Counted from the stretch's first letter, positions 1 to 5,625 are shown. The stretch: 5,625 bases of DNA from Bdellovibrionota bacterium (GCA_030836365.1 JAURQB010000129.1:1-5625); one strand, 5' to 3'. A program made the numbers and translations. Notes: generated from the sequence alone by a model not told the origin.

Positions 1-674
1 ACGGTGAGTTCGAGATGATTTCCGGCAATAGACTCAAACACCGTGCTCATTCCAACCATGTCTGCGCCAATCACTCGTAGCATATTAATTTCTGCCGGTG
101 TTTCATAAGATGGCCCCATCATTGCTGCATAGACCCCTTCCTTGATTTCATAATTAATATCATCGGCTGACTGGCGAATGGTGTCGCTTAAGTTTTTGTC
201 GTAAGCAAATGTCATGTCAGGAAAGCGTGGCCCTAATTCATCGTTATTTTTTCCTATCAAAGGATTTTTTCCAGTGAGATTGATGTGATCCTTAATAAGC
301 ACCAATTGTCCTGGCTTAAAATTCTTATTAATACCACCGGCGGCATTTGTTAGGATTAGGTTTTTCGCACCAAGAAATTTTAGAATTCTAGTGGCATAAA
401 CAATATCGTCTAAGTCATAACCTTCATAAGCATGTATTCGTCCCTGGAAAACAGCGCAAGGGGAGTTGTTAATATGGCCAATGATTAGTTTTCCTTTATG
501 TCCAGCAACTGCTGTTGAATTAAAGTGTGGAATGTCAGCGTAATCTATAGAAACTGGGTTTTCTATTGTATCTCCAAATTGTCCTAGACCTGAACCCAAT
601 ATTACACCTGTTTTGGGGACAATGTTTGTTTGCTTCTTAATATAGTCCACTGTCTCATTTATTTTATTCATCAT
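1..674 (-). CDS. punA: Purine nucleoside phosphorylase, trimeric (family I) type, 3' end outside the window
   Basis: Cleaves purine (deoxy)ribonucleosides, typically inosine and guanosine, with phosphate to free base and (deoxy)ribose-1-phosphate in the cytoplasm. 224 codons are visible; family members are about 270-290 residues, so roughly the last 50 are missing, including the base-binding Asn region. Motifs seen in order: phosphate loop GSGLG (27-31), VAGHKG with His59, FQGRIHAYEGY with Arg79, His81, Tyr83 and Glu84, TNAAGG (109-114), GPSYETPAE with Tyr190 and Glu191, and VGMSTV with Met209 and Ser210. These match the phosphate, ribose and purine contacts known for the human-type trimeric enzyme, not the hexameric DeoD type. 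The first ATG (674-672) overlaps the deoA stop as ATGA and has GGAG 6 nt upstream. A second ATG follows immediately (671-669) and could be used instead. Co-transcription with deoA is strongly implied. The class is secure; exact substrate preference is not shown by the sequence. Confidence 0.95.
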   Translation of the reverse strand, partial: MMNKINETVDYIKKQTNIVPKTGVILGSGLGQFGDTIENPVSIDYADIPHFNSTAVAGHKGKLIIGHINNSPCAVFQGRIHAYEGYDLDDIVYATRILKFLGAKNLILTNAAGGINKNFKPGQLVLIKDHINLTGKNPLIGKNNDELGPRFPDMTFAYDKNLSDTIRQSADDINYEIKEGVYAAMMGPSYETPAEINMLRVIGADMVGMSTVFESIAGNHLELT

Positions 675-2008
675 TTTTTGCTCCAGAAAGATTGTTTTTT
701 ATATACTAGAGGGTTGGCTTTCACATTTTTAGCCGATGCCTCAATTAGGATAAGTTCATTTACAAACATATGCTTAAGCTTCGGAATAATATTTTTATAT
801 TTTTCATCATGGTGAATTGTTACAATCGTCTCACCTTTTTTGACCCTGTCTCCAATTTTCTTGTGAAAATAAAAGCCTGCGCCTAAATTGATTTTATCCG
901 TTTTAACTCTTCTACCACCACCAATTTCAATCGCGGCTAAACCAATTTTTTTATTTTTCATTTCTGAGATAAAGCCAGACTTTTCAGCTTTAACTGAAAC
1001 TCTTTTTTGTGCTGTTGGCAATTTTTTATAATTTTTAACAAAAGAAGAGTCACCGCCTTGATATTCAACAGTTTCAATAAATTTATTTAGAGCAGCCCCT
1101 GAGTTAATGAGTTCTTCCGCTAAGGCACGGGCCTTCGTGAATGAGCTTGATTGTCCACCAATATGAATCATCGCAGCTGCCAAATCAAGACTTAACTCTG
1201 TTAGGTCTTTTGGGCCTTTACCTTTTAAAACTTCAATACACTCTATTAGCTCAATAGAATGGCCGACAGCGTTTCCGAGAGGCTGAGACATATCGGTCAA
1301 AAAAACATAACCATTTTTTCCAAAGTTTAAGGCAGTATTTTTTAAACTTTCTGCCAAATTAACTGCCTGGGATTTTTTGGCCATGAAAGCGCCGTTTCCA
1401 GTTTTGATATCCAGGACTAAGCCATTGATTCCTTCCGCAAGTTTTTTACTCATGATTGAGGCAGTAATTAGAGGGATGGACTCAACCGTGGCCGTGACAT
1501 CTCTTAATGCGTATATCTTCTTGTCAGCCGGTGCAATTTTTTTTGTCTGGCCGCCAAAAACACAACCAACTTCTTTTATCTGCTTAACAAATGGCTTGGC
1601 ATTTATCGCTGTTTTTATACCCTTTATTGCGTCCAGTTTATCAAGGGTACCGCCGGTGTGTCCAAGTCCTCGGCCACTGATCATTGGAACCATCACGCCT
1701 GCGGCTGCCGCGATTGGGGCAATAATGAATGAAGTTTTATCGCCAACACCACCAGTAGAGTGTTTGTCCACAACTCCTTTGGTGGCAATGGAGAGGGTGT
1801 CACCGCTATAAAGCATTGCTTCTGTAAGGTGCGCAGTTTCTTTTTTGTTCATGCCTGATAAGTAGGTTGCCATGAGGAAAGAAGACATTTGGTAATCAGG
1901 GATTGAGCCATCTGTGTAGCCGCTGATGATAAAATTAATTTCATCTTTTGATAGGGCCTTACTATCTCTTTTTTTTTGTAATATTTTGTATACACTTAGG
2001 TCACTCAA
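671..2008 (-). CDS. deoA: Thymidine phosphorylase / pyrimidine-nucleoside phosphorylase
   Basis: Phosphorolyses thymidine, deoxyuridine and possibly uridine to base plus (deoxy)ribose-1-phosphate in the cytoplasm. At 445 residues it is full length (family about 433-440). It has an N-terminal helical domain (about 1-70), a central glycosyltransferase-3 alpha/beta domain (about 75-330) and a C-terminal PYNP domain (about 345-415, with GGGRR and HKKIGDRVKKG). The family signature SGRGLGHTGGTLDKLD lies at 111-126. Known E. coli active-site residues all appear with an offset of two: Lys82, Ser84, Ser93, Ser111 and Thr121 for phosphate, and Arg169, Ser184 and Lys188 for the base. Met109 sits where E. 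coli thymidine phosphorylase has Met and Gram-positive broad-specificity enzymes have Lys, favouring DeoA, whereas the C-terminal domain looks more like Pdp. The start is TTG, with GAGG 8 nt upstream; no in-frame ATG lies between it and an upstream stop, and the next residues (ILQKKRD) align with the E. coli N-terminus. It is first in a unit with the purine phosphorylase gene. Confidence 0.96.
   Translation of the reverse strand: MSDLSVYKILQKKRDSKALSKDEINFIISGYTDGSIPDYQMSSFLMATYLSGMNKKETAHLTEAMLYSGDTLSIATKGVVDKHSTGGVGDKTSFIIAPIAAAAGVMVPMISGRGLGHTGGTLDKLDAIKGIKTAINAKPFVKQIKEVGCVFGGQTKKIAPADKKIYALRDVTATVESIPLITASIMSKKLAEGINGLVLDIKTGNGAFMAKKSQAVNLAESLKNTALNFGKNGYVFLTDMSQPLGNAVGHSIELIECIEVLKGKGPKDLTELSLDLAAAMIHIGGQSSSFTKARALAEELINSGAALNKFIETVEYQGGDSSFVKNYKKLPTAQKRVSVKAEKSGFISEMKNKKIGLAAIEIGGGRRVKTDKINLGAGFYFHKKIGDRVKKGETIVTIHHDEKYKNIIPKLKHMFVNELILIEASAKNVKANPLVYKKQSFWSKK
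681..684 (-). promoter_or_regulatory. Ribosome binding site of the purine phosphorylase gene, inside the end of deoA
   Basis: On the minus strand GGAG lies 6 nt before the first of two adjacent ATG codons. The site is within the last codons of deoA, and the start overlaps the deoA stop as ATGA. This arrangement normally allows translational coupling, giving balanced amounts of pyrimidine and purine phosphorylase. The spacing favours the first ATG (6 nt) over the second (9 nt), but both are workable. Confidence 0.7.
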
Positions 2009-2016
2009 ATCTAGAT

Positions 2017-2020
2017 CCTC
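2017..2020 (-). promoter_or_regulatory. Ribosome binding site that decides the TTG start of deoA
   Basis: On the minus strand GAGG is followed by 8 nt and then TTG. Reading upstream in frame, a TGA is reached at 2044-2042 without any ATG or GTG, so this TTG is the only start that keeps the conserved N-terminal helix. Confidence 0.7.
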
Positions 2021-2028
2021 GTTTTTTT

Positions 2029-2038
2029 GTCTTAAGAC
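2029..2038. promoter_or_regulatory. Perfect 10-bp palindrome, candidate operator
   Basis: GTCTTAAGAC is a perfect inverted repeat with no spacer. It lies between the deoA promoter and the deoA start, about 30 nt downstream of the -10 hexamer. The position suits a roadblock repressor, but a 10-bp palindrome in AT-rich DNA can be chance and no second copy was noticed near nupC. Confidence 0.25.
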
Positions 2039-2040
2039 TT

Positions 2041-2068
2041 TTCAAATTACCCTCTCAACCCTTAAAAT
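2041..2068 (+). promoter_or_regulatory. Possible promoter for the small exported protein gene
   Basis: TTCAAA (2041-2046) and TAAAAT (2063-2068) are 16 nt apart, with 4 of 6 and 5 of 6 consensus matches. A transcript would start near 2075 and leave a leader of about 60 nt. The site overlaps the start region of the opposing deoA transcript, so the two promoters could interfere. The -35 box is weak. Confidence 0.3.
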
Positions 2069-2069
2069 C

Positions 2070-2098
2070 ATTATGGTCCTGTTTTTTTATATGGTCAA
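2070..2098 (-). promoter_or_regulatory. Sigma70-type promoter for the deoA-purine phosphorylase unit
   Basis: On the minus strand TTGACC (rc of 2093-2098, 5 of 6 to TTGACA) and CATAAT (rc of 2070-2075, 5 of 6 to TATAAT) are separated by exactly 17 nt. The spacer carries an A7 run. Transcription would start near 2063, giving a leader of about 55 nt before the TTG start. This is the best promoter-like sequence in the window, and it lies in the divergent intergenic region where one is expected. Confidence 0.65.
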
Positions 2099-2134
2099 AA
2101 GTTGGCCCAAGTAGCTTATATCAAGGAAAACCTT

Positions 2135-2563
2135 ATGTACTTAAGAAAAATATTCGTTTTACTTTTATCTCTGCAGCTCTTTAGTTCAGCTGTTTTTAGT
2201 CAAGAGGTAGGAGATTCTAAGTTATTAGAGGATTCTGTCACCGATATGTATACAGTTGCCGGTGCAGGTCTTGGTGGGGCGATTATTGGTCTATCGACTC
2301 TAAGTTTTGTTGAGGAGCCAGGTGATCATTTAAAAAATATTTTAGTTGGTGCTGCCCTGGGGATTATGGGGGGAGTTGCTTTTGTTGGATATAGTACCGC
2401 AAATAAGGGGCGAGATTTATACTATGATGGCGCCTTAAATAATCGAAATCACAAGGATTTTTCCACAAAAGGTCGTGTTGCGTGGCACCGTAAAGAGTTC
2501 GGTAAACAGAGTTATGCACCTCGTAAGGAACTTCCATTTTTTGTGTGGTCTTCTCAGTTTTAA
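2135..2563 (+). CDS. Small exported protein of unknown function with two glycine-rich hydrophobic segments
   Basis: I do not recognise this family. The ATG at 2135 is chosen because AAGGA (2123-2127) precedes it by 7 nt and it begins a clean signal peptide; a longer reading from TTG at 2102 would put 11 polar residues before it. The 142-residue product opens MYLRKIFVLLLSLQLFSSAV, with a likely signal peptidase I cut after VFS at 22. No Cys follows, so it is not a lipoprotein. Residues about 41-58 and 69-87 are hydrophobic with repeated small residues (AGAGLGGAIIG; GAALGIMGG), resembling glycine-zipper membrane hairpins, joined by an acidic loop (EEPGD). The tail (about 90-142) is polar and basic, with clustered Asn, Lys and Arg, and ends in aromatic residues. 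A membrane or envelope location is inferred. It sits between divergent deoA and nupC, but no direct link to nucleoside use can be shown. Confidence 0.75.
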   Translation: MYLRKIFVLLLSLQLFSSAVFSQEVGDSKLLEDSVTDMYTVAGAGLGGAIIGLSTLSFVEEPGDHLKNILVGAALGIMGGVAFVGYSTANKGRDLYYDGALNNRNHKDFSTKGRVAWHRKEFGKQSYAPRKELPFFVWSSQF

Positions 2564-2593
2564 TTAAATTATTTTCAATATCTTTAATCACTT

Positions 2594-2630
2594 TTGACAT
2601 CAAGGGTAACTACCGCTACTAGCTTATAAT
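2594..2630 (+). promoter_or_regulatory. nupC: Promoter region of nupC-rng with consensus hexamers at unusual spacing
   Basis: The 97-bp gap after the small exported gene contains a perfect TTGACA (2594-2599) and a perfect TATAAT (2625-2630), but 25 nt apart rather than about 17. The TATAAT is well placed, with a start near 2637 and a leader of about 24 nt before the TTG. At 17 nt from TTGACA there is only TACTAG (2617-2622), a poor -10. Either the -10 works with an activator, or TTGACA pairs with the weak hexamer, or one hexamer is coincidental. Confidence 0.45.
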
Positions 2631-2650
2631 CACTTGTATTTCTTGAACTT

Positions 2651-2654
2651 GGAG
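2651..2654 (+). promoter_or_regulatory. nupC: Ribosome binding site that decides the TTG start of nupC
   Basis: GGAG lies 6 nt before TTG at 2661. Starting here gives MERFISVIGLL, which aligns with the N-terminus of E. coli NupC. The next Met, at residue 13 (2697), would cut into the first membrane helix and has no such upstream site. Confidence 0.65.
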
Positions 2655-2660
2655 TAAAAC

Positions 2661-3875
2661 TTGGAACGATTCATATCTGTCATTGGCCTTTTAAGCATGG
2701 TTTTGATTGCCTTTATTATCAGTGAAGATCGAAAAAAAATTAATTGGCGAACAGTTATCTCGGGTCTTCTTCTTCAAGTTTTTTTTGGGTTAATCATTTT
2801 GAAGACAGGTTTTGGACGAGGGATTTTTGAGGGAGCTAGGGAATTCTTTGCTGGAATTTTAAATTTTACTAACGAGGGATCAAATTTCGTTTTTGGTTCT
2901 TTAAACGATGTCTCAAAGGTTGGCTTTGTTTTCGCAACGATGGTGTTACCAACAATCATTTTTATGTCCTCCTTGATGAGCGTTCTTTATCACATTGGAA
3001 TTATGCAAATAATTATCAGTGCAACGGCCAAAGTAATGGTCAAGGTGATGGGAACAAGTGGAGCGGAGTCTTTAGCCGCAGCCGCGAATATTTTCGCCGG
3101 TCAAACAGAAGCTCCGCTAGTGGTAAAGCCATTTATTGATAAAATGACTCGCTCTGAATTGATGGCGTTAATGACAGGGGGAATGGCAACAGTTGCCGGC
3201 GGTGTTTTGGCGGCTTATGTTGGTCTCGGAGTTGATGCTGGACACTTACTTGCGGCATCAGTTATGTCTGCGCCTGCGGCACTTGTTTGCGCAAAAATCA
3301 TTGTTCCAGAAAGAGAAACATCACTGACTTCCGGAAGTATTAAAATGACCTATGAAAAAAACTCTACTAACGTCATCGATGCAGCGGCATTTGGTGCGGG
3401 TGAAGGGTTAAAATTAGCACTTAATGTCGGTGCGATGTTACTGGCATTTATTGCTTTAATTTCCATGCTTAATGGTATTCTTGGAACTGTTGGTGGATGG
3501 TTTTCTTATCCTAATTTATCACTAGAATTATTAACTGGTTATTTATTTGCTCCAGTTGCATGGCTGCTTGGAGTACCTTGGAGTGAGGCTTTCCAAGTTG
3601 GTGTATTACTAGGAAAGAAGCTCGTTATTAATGAGTTTGTCGCCTATCTTGATCTACAAAAACAATTAACAACGTTATCTGAAAGATCCGTTATTATTTC
3701 TACTTACGCTCTTTGTGGTTTTGCGAACTTTTCTTCAATTGCTATTCAGCTTGGTGGTATTGGAACAATTGCCCCACAGAGAAGAAAAGACTTAGCTCAA
3801 CTTGGGATAAAGTGTCTTGTGGGTGGAACGCTTGCTTGTTTAATGACAGCAGCAATAGCAGGGATTTTCGTATAG
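2661..3875 (+). CDS. nupC: Concentrative nucleoside transporter (CNT family), probably Na+-coupled
   Basis: Inner-membrane symporter that imports nucleosides against a gradient. At 404 residues it has the usual bacterial length (about 400). Hydrophobic helices run throughout, with the NupC N-terminal domain (about 1-80, including SEDRKKINWR and NEGSNFVFGSLND), the gate/nucleoside-recognition region (about 95-200) and the C-terminal NupC domain (about 200-402). The first re-entrant hairpin carries GQTEAP (147-152), as in the Na+-coupled Vibrio cholerae CNT, rather than GQSEN as in proton-coupled E. coli NupC. Asn143 corresponds to a Na+ ligand there. The second half has INEFVAY with Glu325 and FANFSS with Asn356 and Ser359, matching the ribose and base contacts. 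Na+ coupling and uridine-type substrates are inferred from these motifs. The start is TTG with a good ribosome binding site. rng follows 19 nt after the stop, so the two are probably one transcript. With the divergent phosphorylases it completes an uptake-and-cleavage route. Confidence 0.95.
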   Translation: MERFISVIGLLSMVLIAFIISEDRKKINWRTVISGLLLQVFFGLIILKTGFGRGIFEGAREFFAGILNFTNEGSNFVFGSLNDVSKVGFVFATMVLPTIIFMSSLMSVLYHIGIMQIIISATAKVMVKVMGTSGAESLAAAANIFAGQTEAPLVVKPFIDKMTRSELMALMTGGMATVAGGVLAAYVGLGVDAGHLLAASVMSAPAALVCAKIIVPERETSLTSGSIKMTYEKNSTNVIDAAAFGAGEGLKLALNVGAMLLAFIALISMLNGILGTVGGWFSYPNLSLELLTGYLFAPVAWLLGVPWSEAFQVGVLLGKKLVINEFVAYLDLQKQLTTLSERSVIISTYALCGFANFSSIAIQLGGIGTIAPQRRKDLAQLGIKCLVGGTLACLMTAAIAGIFV

Positions 3876-3894
3876 CGTTTAGAGGAATATTTTA

Positions 3895-5478
3895 ATGTCC
3901 AAAGAACTACTTATCAGTAAGACTCTTAATGAGTGTCGAGCTGCGCTTGTTGAAAATGGGGAAATTATTGATTTTTTAATGGATCGAATTGATCCTGCTA
4001 AAAAAGTCAGACCTCGAGTTGGGAACATCTATAAAGGCAAGGTCATCAGAGTACTTCCTGGTATGCAAAGTGCTTTTGTTGATATTGGTGCTGATAAAGC
4101 TGCATTTCTCTACGTTGATGATGCTCATATACCAAGTTTAGAAGAGCAACGAGCATATGCGAACCAGATTAAAAAACAACAAGATACTGAAAAGCAAAAA
4201 GAAAAAGTTGGTGAAGTTATTCCTGATGAATTGAGTACGTTGTCTGAGACAGTGGATATGAAATTCAGAAGTGATAAGCCAATTGAATCATTTCTAAAAG
4301 AAGGCGATGAGGTCGTTGTACAAATTGCTAAAGAGTCAATTTCAACCAAAGGCCCAAGGGTAACGAGACATATTACATTGGCCGGCCGCTACGTCGTTTT
4401 TATGCCTTATATTGAACACACAGGTGTTTCGAGACGGATTGAAAATGAAGAAGAGAGAGAGCGATTAAAGGATCTCTTAGATACCATTCGTCCTGATGGG
4501 ATCGGTGTTATTGCAAGAACCGTTGCTGAGTCTCAATCGCACAACACACTCAAAAATGATTTTAAAATTTTGACAAAAATTTGGAAAGAGCTCCAAAAGA
4601 ATGTCAAAAAAATGAAAGCGCCAAAGCTTTGTTATGAGGACCTTCCTTTTGTGCATCAAGTTCTTCGCGACATCACAGATGAAAAGGTTGATCGTATTAT
4701 TGCTGATGATAAAAATGTCATCAGAGAAGTTGAGAAGTTTGCGACCAAATATCTTCCATCGATGAAAGGAAAAGCCCATTTGCATGATGGAGACATCCCG
4801 TTATTTGAACGATTTGGAATTGATCTTGAATTAGAGCGAGGTATTTCTAATAAAGTCTATTTACGCTCGGGTGGTTCGTTAAATATCGATCAAACAGAGG
4901 CCCTTGTTTCCATTGATGTAAACACGGGTAAATTTGTTGGCCGAAAAAATCTTGAAGATACAATTTTAAAAACTAATCTTGAGGCTGTTAAAGAAATTGC
5001 ATATCAAATTAGACTTCGAAATTGTGGCGGTATTATTATCATCGACTTTATTGATATGGAAAAAGAAGAGCATCGAGATTTAGTCTACCAATCTCTTCTT
5101 GAGGCTTTGAAAAAAGATCGGTCTAAAACAAATGTTCTTCCTATATCTGGACTGGGTTTAATTGAAATGACTCGTAAAAGAACAAGAGACACGCTAACAC
5201 GTCTACTTTGTTCTTCTTGTCCTTACTGTGAGGGCACGGGACAAGTAAAGTCTGTGGCCACTGTTTCAGCAGAGGTCATTCGAGAGCTATTCAAGGTGCT
5301 GGGCAAAGAAAATGCTGGGGCAATTGCGATTTACGCTCACCCTGAAGTGACTGCGCATTTGTGTAATGAAGATATTGATATTATGCGCCACGTTGAAACA
5401 ACGAATGGTAAGTCATTGATTATTAGATCTGAAAATAACTATCATATTGAGCAGTTTGAAATATTTCCACAAGACTAA
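3895..5478 (+). CDS. rng: Ribonuclease G (RNase E/G family endoribonuclease)
   Basis: Cytoplasmic single-strand-specific endoribonuclease that prefers 5'-monophosphate RNA; in E. coli it matures the 16S rRNA 5' end and starts decay of some mRNAs. At 527 residues it is longer than E. coli RNase G (489) and lacks the long scaffold tail of RNase E. The S1 domain (about 38-160: RVGNIYKGKVIRVLPGMQSAFVDIG) is interrupted by a charged, Lys/Glu-rich stretch at about 82-130. The 5' sensor and RNase H-like parts follow, then the DNase I-like catalytic core: Asp341 in SIDVNTG and Asp384 in IIIDFIDM match the two Mg2+-binding Asp of RNase E with identical spacing (43). The Zn-link cysteines are Cys442 and Cys445 in CPYCEGTG, also at the RNase E distance from the second Asp. 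MTRKRTRDTL (425-434) is typical of the family. The ATG start has AGAGGA upstream at 3881-3886. Transcription probably comes through nupC. All catalytic residues are present. Confidence 0.96.
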   Translation: MSKELLISKTLNECRAALVENGEIIDFLMDRIDPAKKVRPRVGNIYKGKVIRVLPGMQSAFVDIGADKAAFLYVDDAHIPSLEEQRAYANQIKKQQDTEKQKEKVGEVIPDELSTLSETVDMKFRSDKPIESFLKEGDEVVVQIAKESISTKGPRVTRHITLAGRYVVFMPYIEHTGVSRRIENEEERERLKDLLDTIRPDGIGVIARTVAESQSHNTLKNDFKILTKIWKELQKNVKKMKAPKLCYEDLPFVHQVLRDITDEKVDRIIADDKNVIREVEKFATKYLPSMKGKAHLHDGDIPLFERFGIDLELERGISNKVYLRSGGSLNIDQTEALVSIDVNTGKFVGRKNLEDTILKTNLEAVKEIAYQIRLRNCGGIIIIDFIDMEKEEHRDLVYQSLLEALKKDRSKTNVLPISGLGLIEMTRKRTRDTLTRLLCSSCPYCEGTGQVKSVATVSAEVIRELFKVLGKENAGAIAIYAHPEVTAHLCNEDIDIMRHVETTNGKSLIIRSENNYHIEQFEIFPQD

Positions 5479-5510
5479 AATTAATCACCAAAATTAGTAA
5501 ATTTATAGGG

Positions 5511-5538
5511 TTAATGCCTTTTCAGCAGAGGGCATTAG
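5511..5538 (+). other. Hairpin between rng and the next gene, possible leader element or weak terminator
   Basis: TAATGCC (5512-5518) and GGCATTA (5531-5537) pair perfectly. The stem can extend inward through T·G, T-A, T·G and T-A to a CAGC loop (5523-5526), and outward by one T·G, giving about 12 pairs. The next bases are GTGTTACAG rather than a T-run, so this is not a standard intrinsic terminator. It may stabilise the rng mRNA 3' end, act as an RNase site, or form part of the downstream leader. Confidence 0.5.
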
Positions 5539-5588
5539 TGTTACAGATTCAACGTTAAGAATATTTATAAATCTCGCTTTTTGCATGG

Positions 5589-5595
5589 GGCATTA
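5589..5595 (+). repeat. Third copy of the hairpin stem sequence, able to form an alternative pairing
   Basis: GGCATTA recurs here exactly as in the 3' arm of the hairpin at 5531-5537. TAATGCC (5512-5518) could pair with this copy instead; T5511-A5596 and two G·T pairs extend it. The copy ends 13 nt before the AGGAGG of the next gene. Locally it also fits a small stem, GCTT (5576-5579) with AAGC (5595-5598) enclosing TGC with GCA. Whether these folds compete is inferred, not shown. Confidence 0.35.
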
Positions 5596-5608
5596 AGCTG
5601 TTAAATCC

Positions 5609-5614
5609 AGGAGG
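5609..5614 (+). promoter_or_regulatory. Perfect Shine-Dalgarno sequence for the gene at the right edge
   Basis: AGGAGG lies 6 nt before the ATG at 5621. It is the strongest ribosome binding site in the window and suggests a highly translated product. In some related genomes rng is followed by rplU-rpmA, which would fit, but that is only a contextual guess. Confidence 0.7.
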
Positions 5615-5620
5615 TTTTAA

Positions 5621-5625
5621 ATGAT
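5621..5625 (+). CDS. Start of a downstream gene, cut off by the window edge
   Basis: Only ATGAT is visible, giving Met followed by Ile or Met. The call rests on the perfect AGGAGG at the right distance and the rng-to-start gap with leader-like folding. The product cannot be named; the second residue does not match the usual MYA or MFA opening of ribosomal protein L21, so rplU is not supported by sequence. Confidence 0.5.

Noticed and set aside
1377..1811. 144-codon open frame on the plus strand
   Set aside because: It lies fully antisense to the conserved core of deoA, has no good ribosome binding site, and its residues only mirror deoA codons.
2102..2134. Longer start (TTG at 2102) for the small exported protein
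   Set aside because: It would place 11 polar residues before an otherwise ideal signal peptide; the ATG at 2135 has AAGGA at 7 nt.
2564..2593. Terminator after the small exported protein gene
   Set aside because: The stretch is AT-rich with no GC-containing hairpin, so no intrinsic terminator can be supported.
2364..2603. 79-codon open frame on the minus strand
   Set aside because: It overlaps the small exported protein gene in antisense, and no family features were seen.
4477..4785. 102-codon open frame on the minus strand
   Set aside because: Antisense to the conserved rng catalytic region, with no start signals.
5511..5538. Intrinsic terminator for nupC-rng
   Set aside because: The hairpin is good, but no T-run follows it; kept only as a structured element.
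5541..5571. Promoter for the gene at the right edge (TTACAG with TTTATA or TATAAA)
   Set aside because: The -10 candidates are only AT-rich runs, and TTACAG matches the -35 consensus at two positions; the signal is too weak to call.

Overview
The window is about 5.6 kb of AT-rich, densely coding bacterial DNA. It holds four recognisable housekeeping or salvage genes, one unrecognised small exported protein, and the first bases of a further gene at the right edge. The low GC, the AAA/TTT-rich codon use, the Na+/nucleoside symporter next to nucleoside phosphorylases, and an RNase G with an enlarged S1 domain suggest a low-GC Gram-negative. A relative of the Bacteriovorax/Bdellovibrio group is my best guess, but this is inference from style and gene content and has not been tested by a search.

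Left part, minus strand: a two-gene leftward unit runs from about 2063 past base 1. deoA (thymidine/pyrimidine-nucleoside phosphorylase) comes first. It overlaps by 4 nt (ATGA) the start of a trimeric purine nucleoside phosphorylase gene, which runs off the window at base 1. A good sigma70-type promoter (TTGACC, 17 nt, CATAAT) sits at 2070-2098, followed by a perfect 10-bp palindrome in the leader.

Middle, plus strand: diverging from deoA is a 142-residue protein with a signal peptide and two glycine-rich hydrophobic segments. I do not recognise its family. It is followed by nupC, a concentrative nucleoside transporter of the Na+-type subgroup (GQTEAP motif). rng (RNase G) begins 19 nt after nupC and is probably co-transcribed with it.

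Right edge: 142 bp separate rng from an ATG that has a perfect AGGAGG ribosome binding site. This gap can form a long hairpin, and a third copy of its stem sequence allows an alternative pairing, so it may be a structured leader of the next gene.

Functional reading: NupC imports nucleosides, and DeoA and the purine phosphorylase split pyrimidine and purine (deoxy)nucleosides into base and (deoxy)ribose-1-phosphate. RNase G cleaves RNA endonucleolytically and matures rRNA. The theme is nucleoside salvage beside RNA turnover. I found no mobile element, CRISPR array, tRNA or rRNA, and no clear evidence of a previously undescribed system. The small exported protein and the post-rng leader are the parts least explained by known families.
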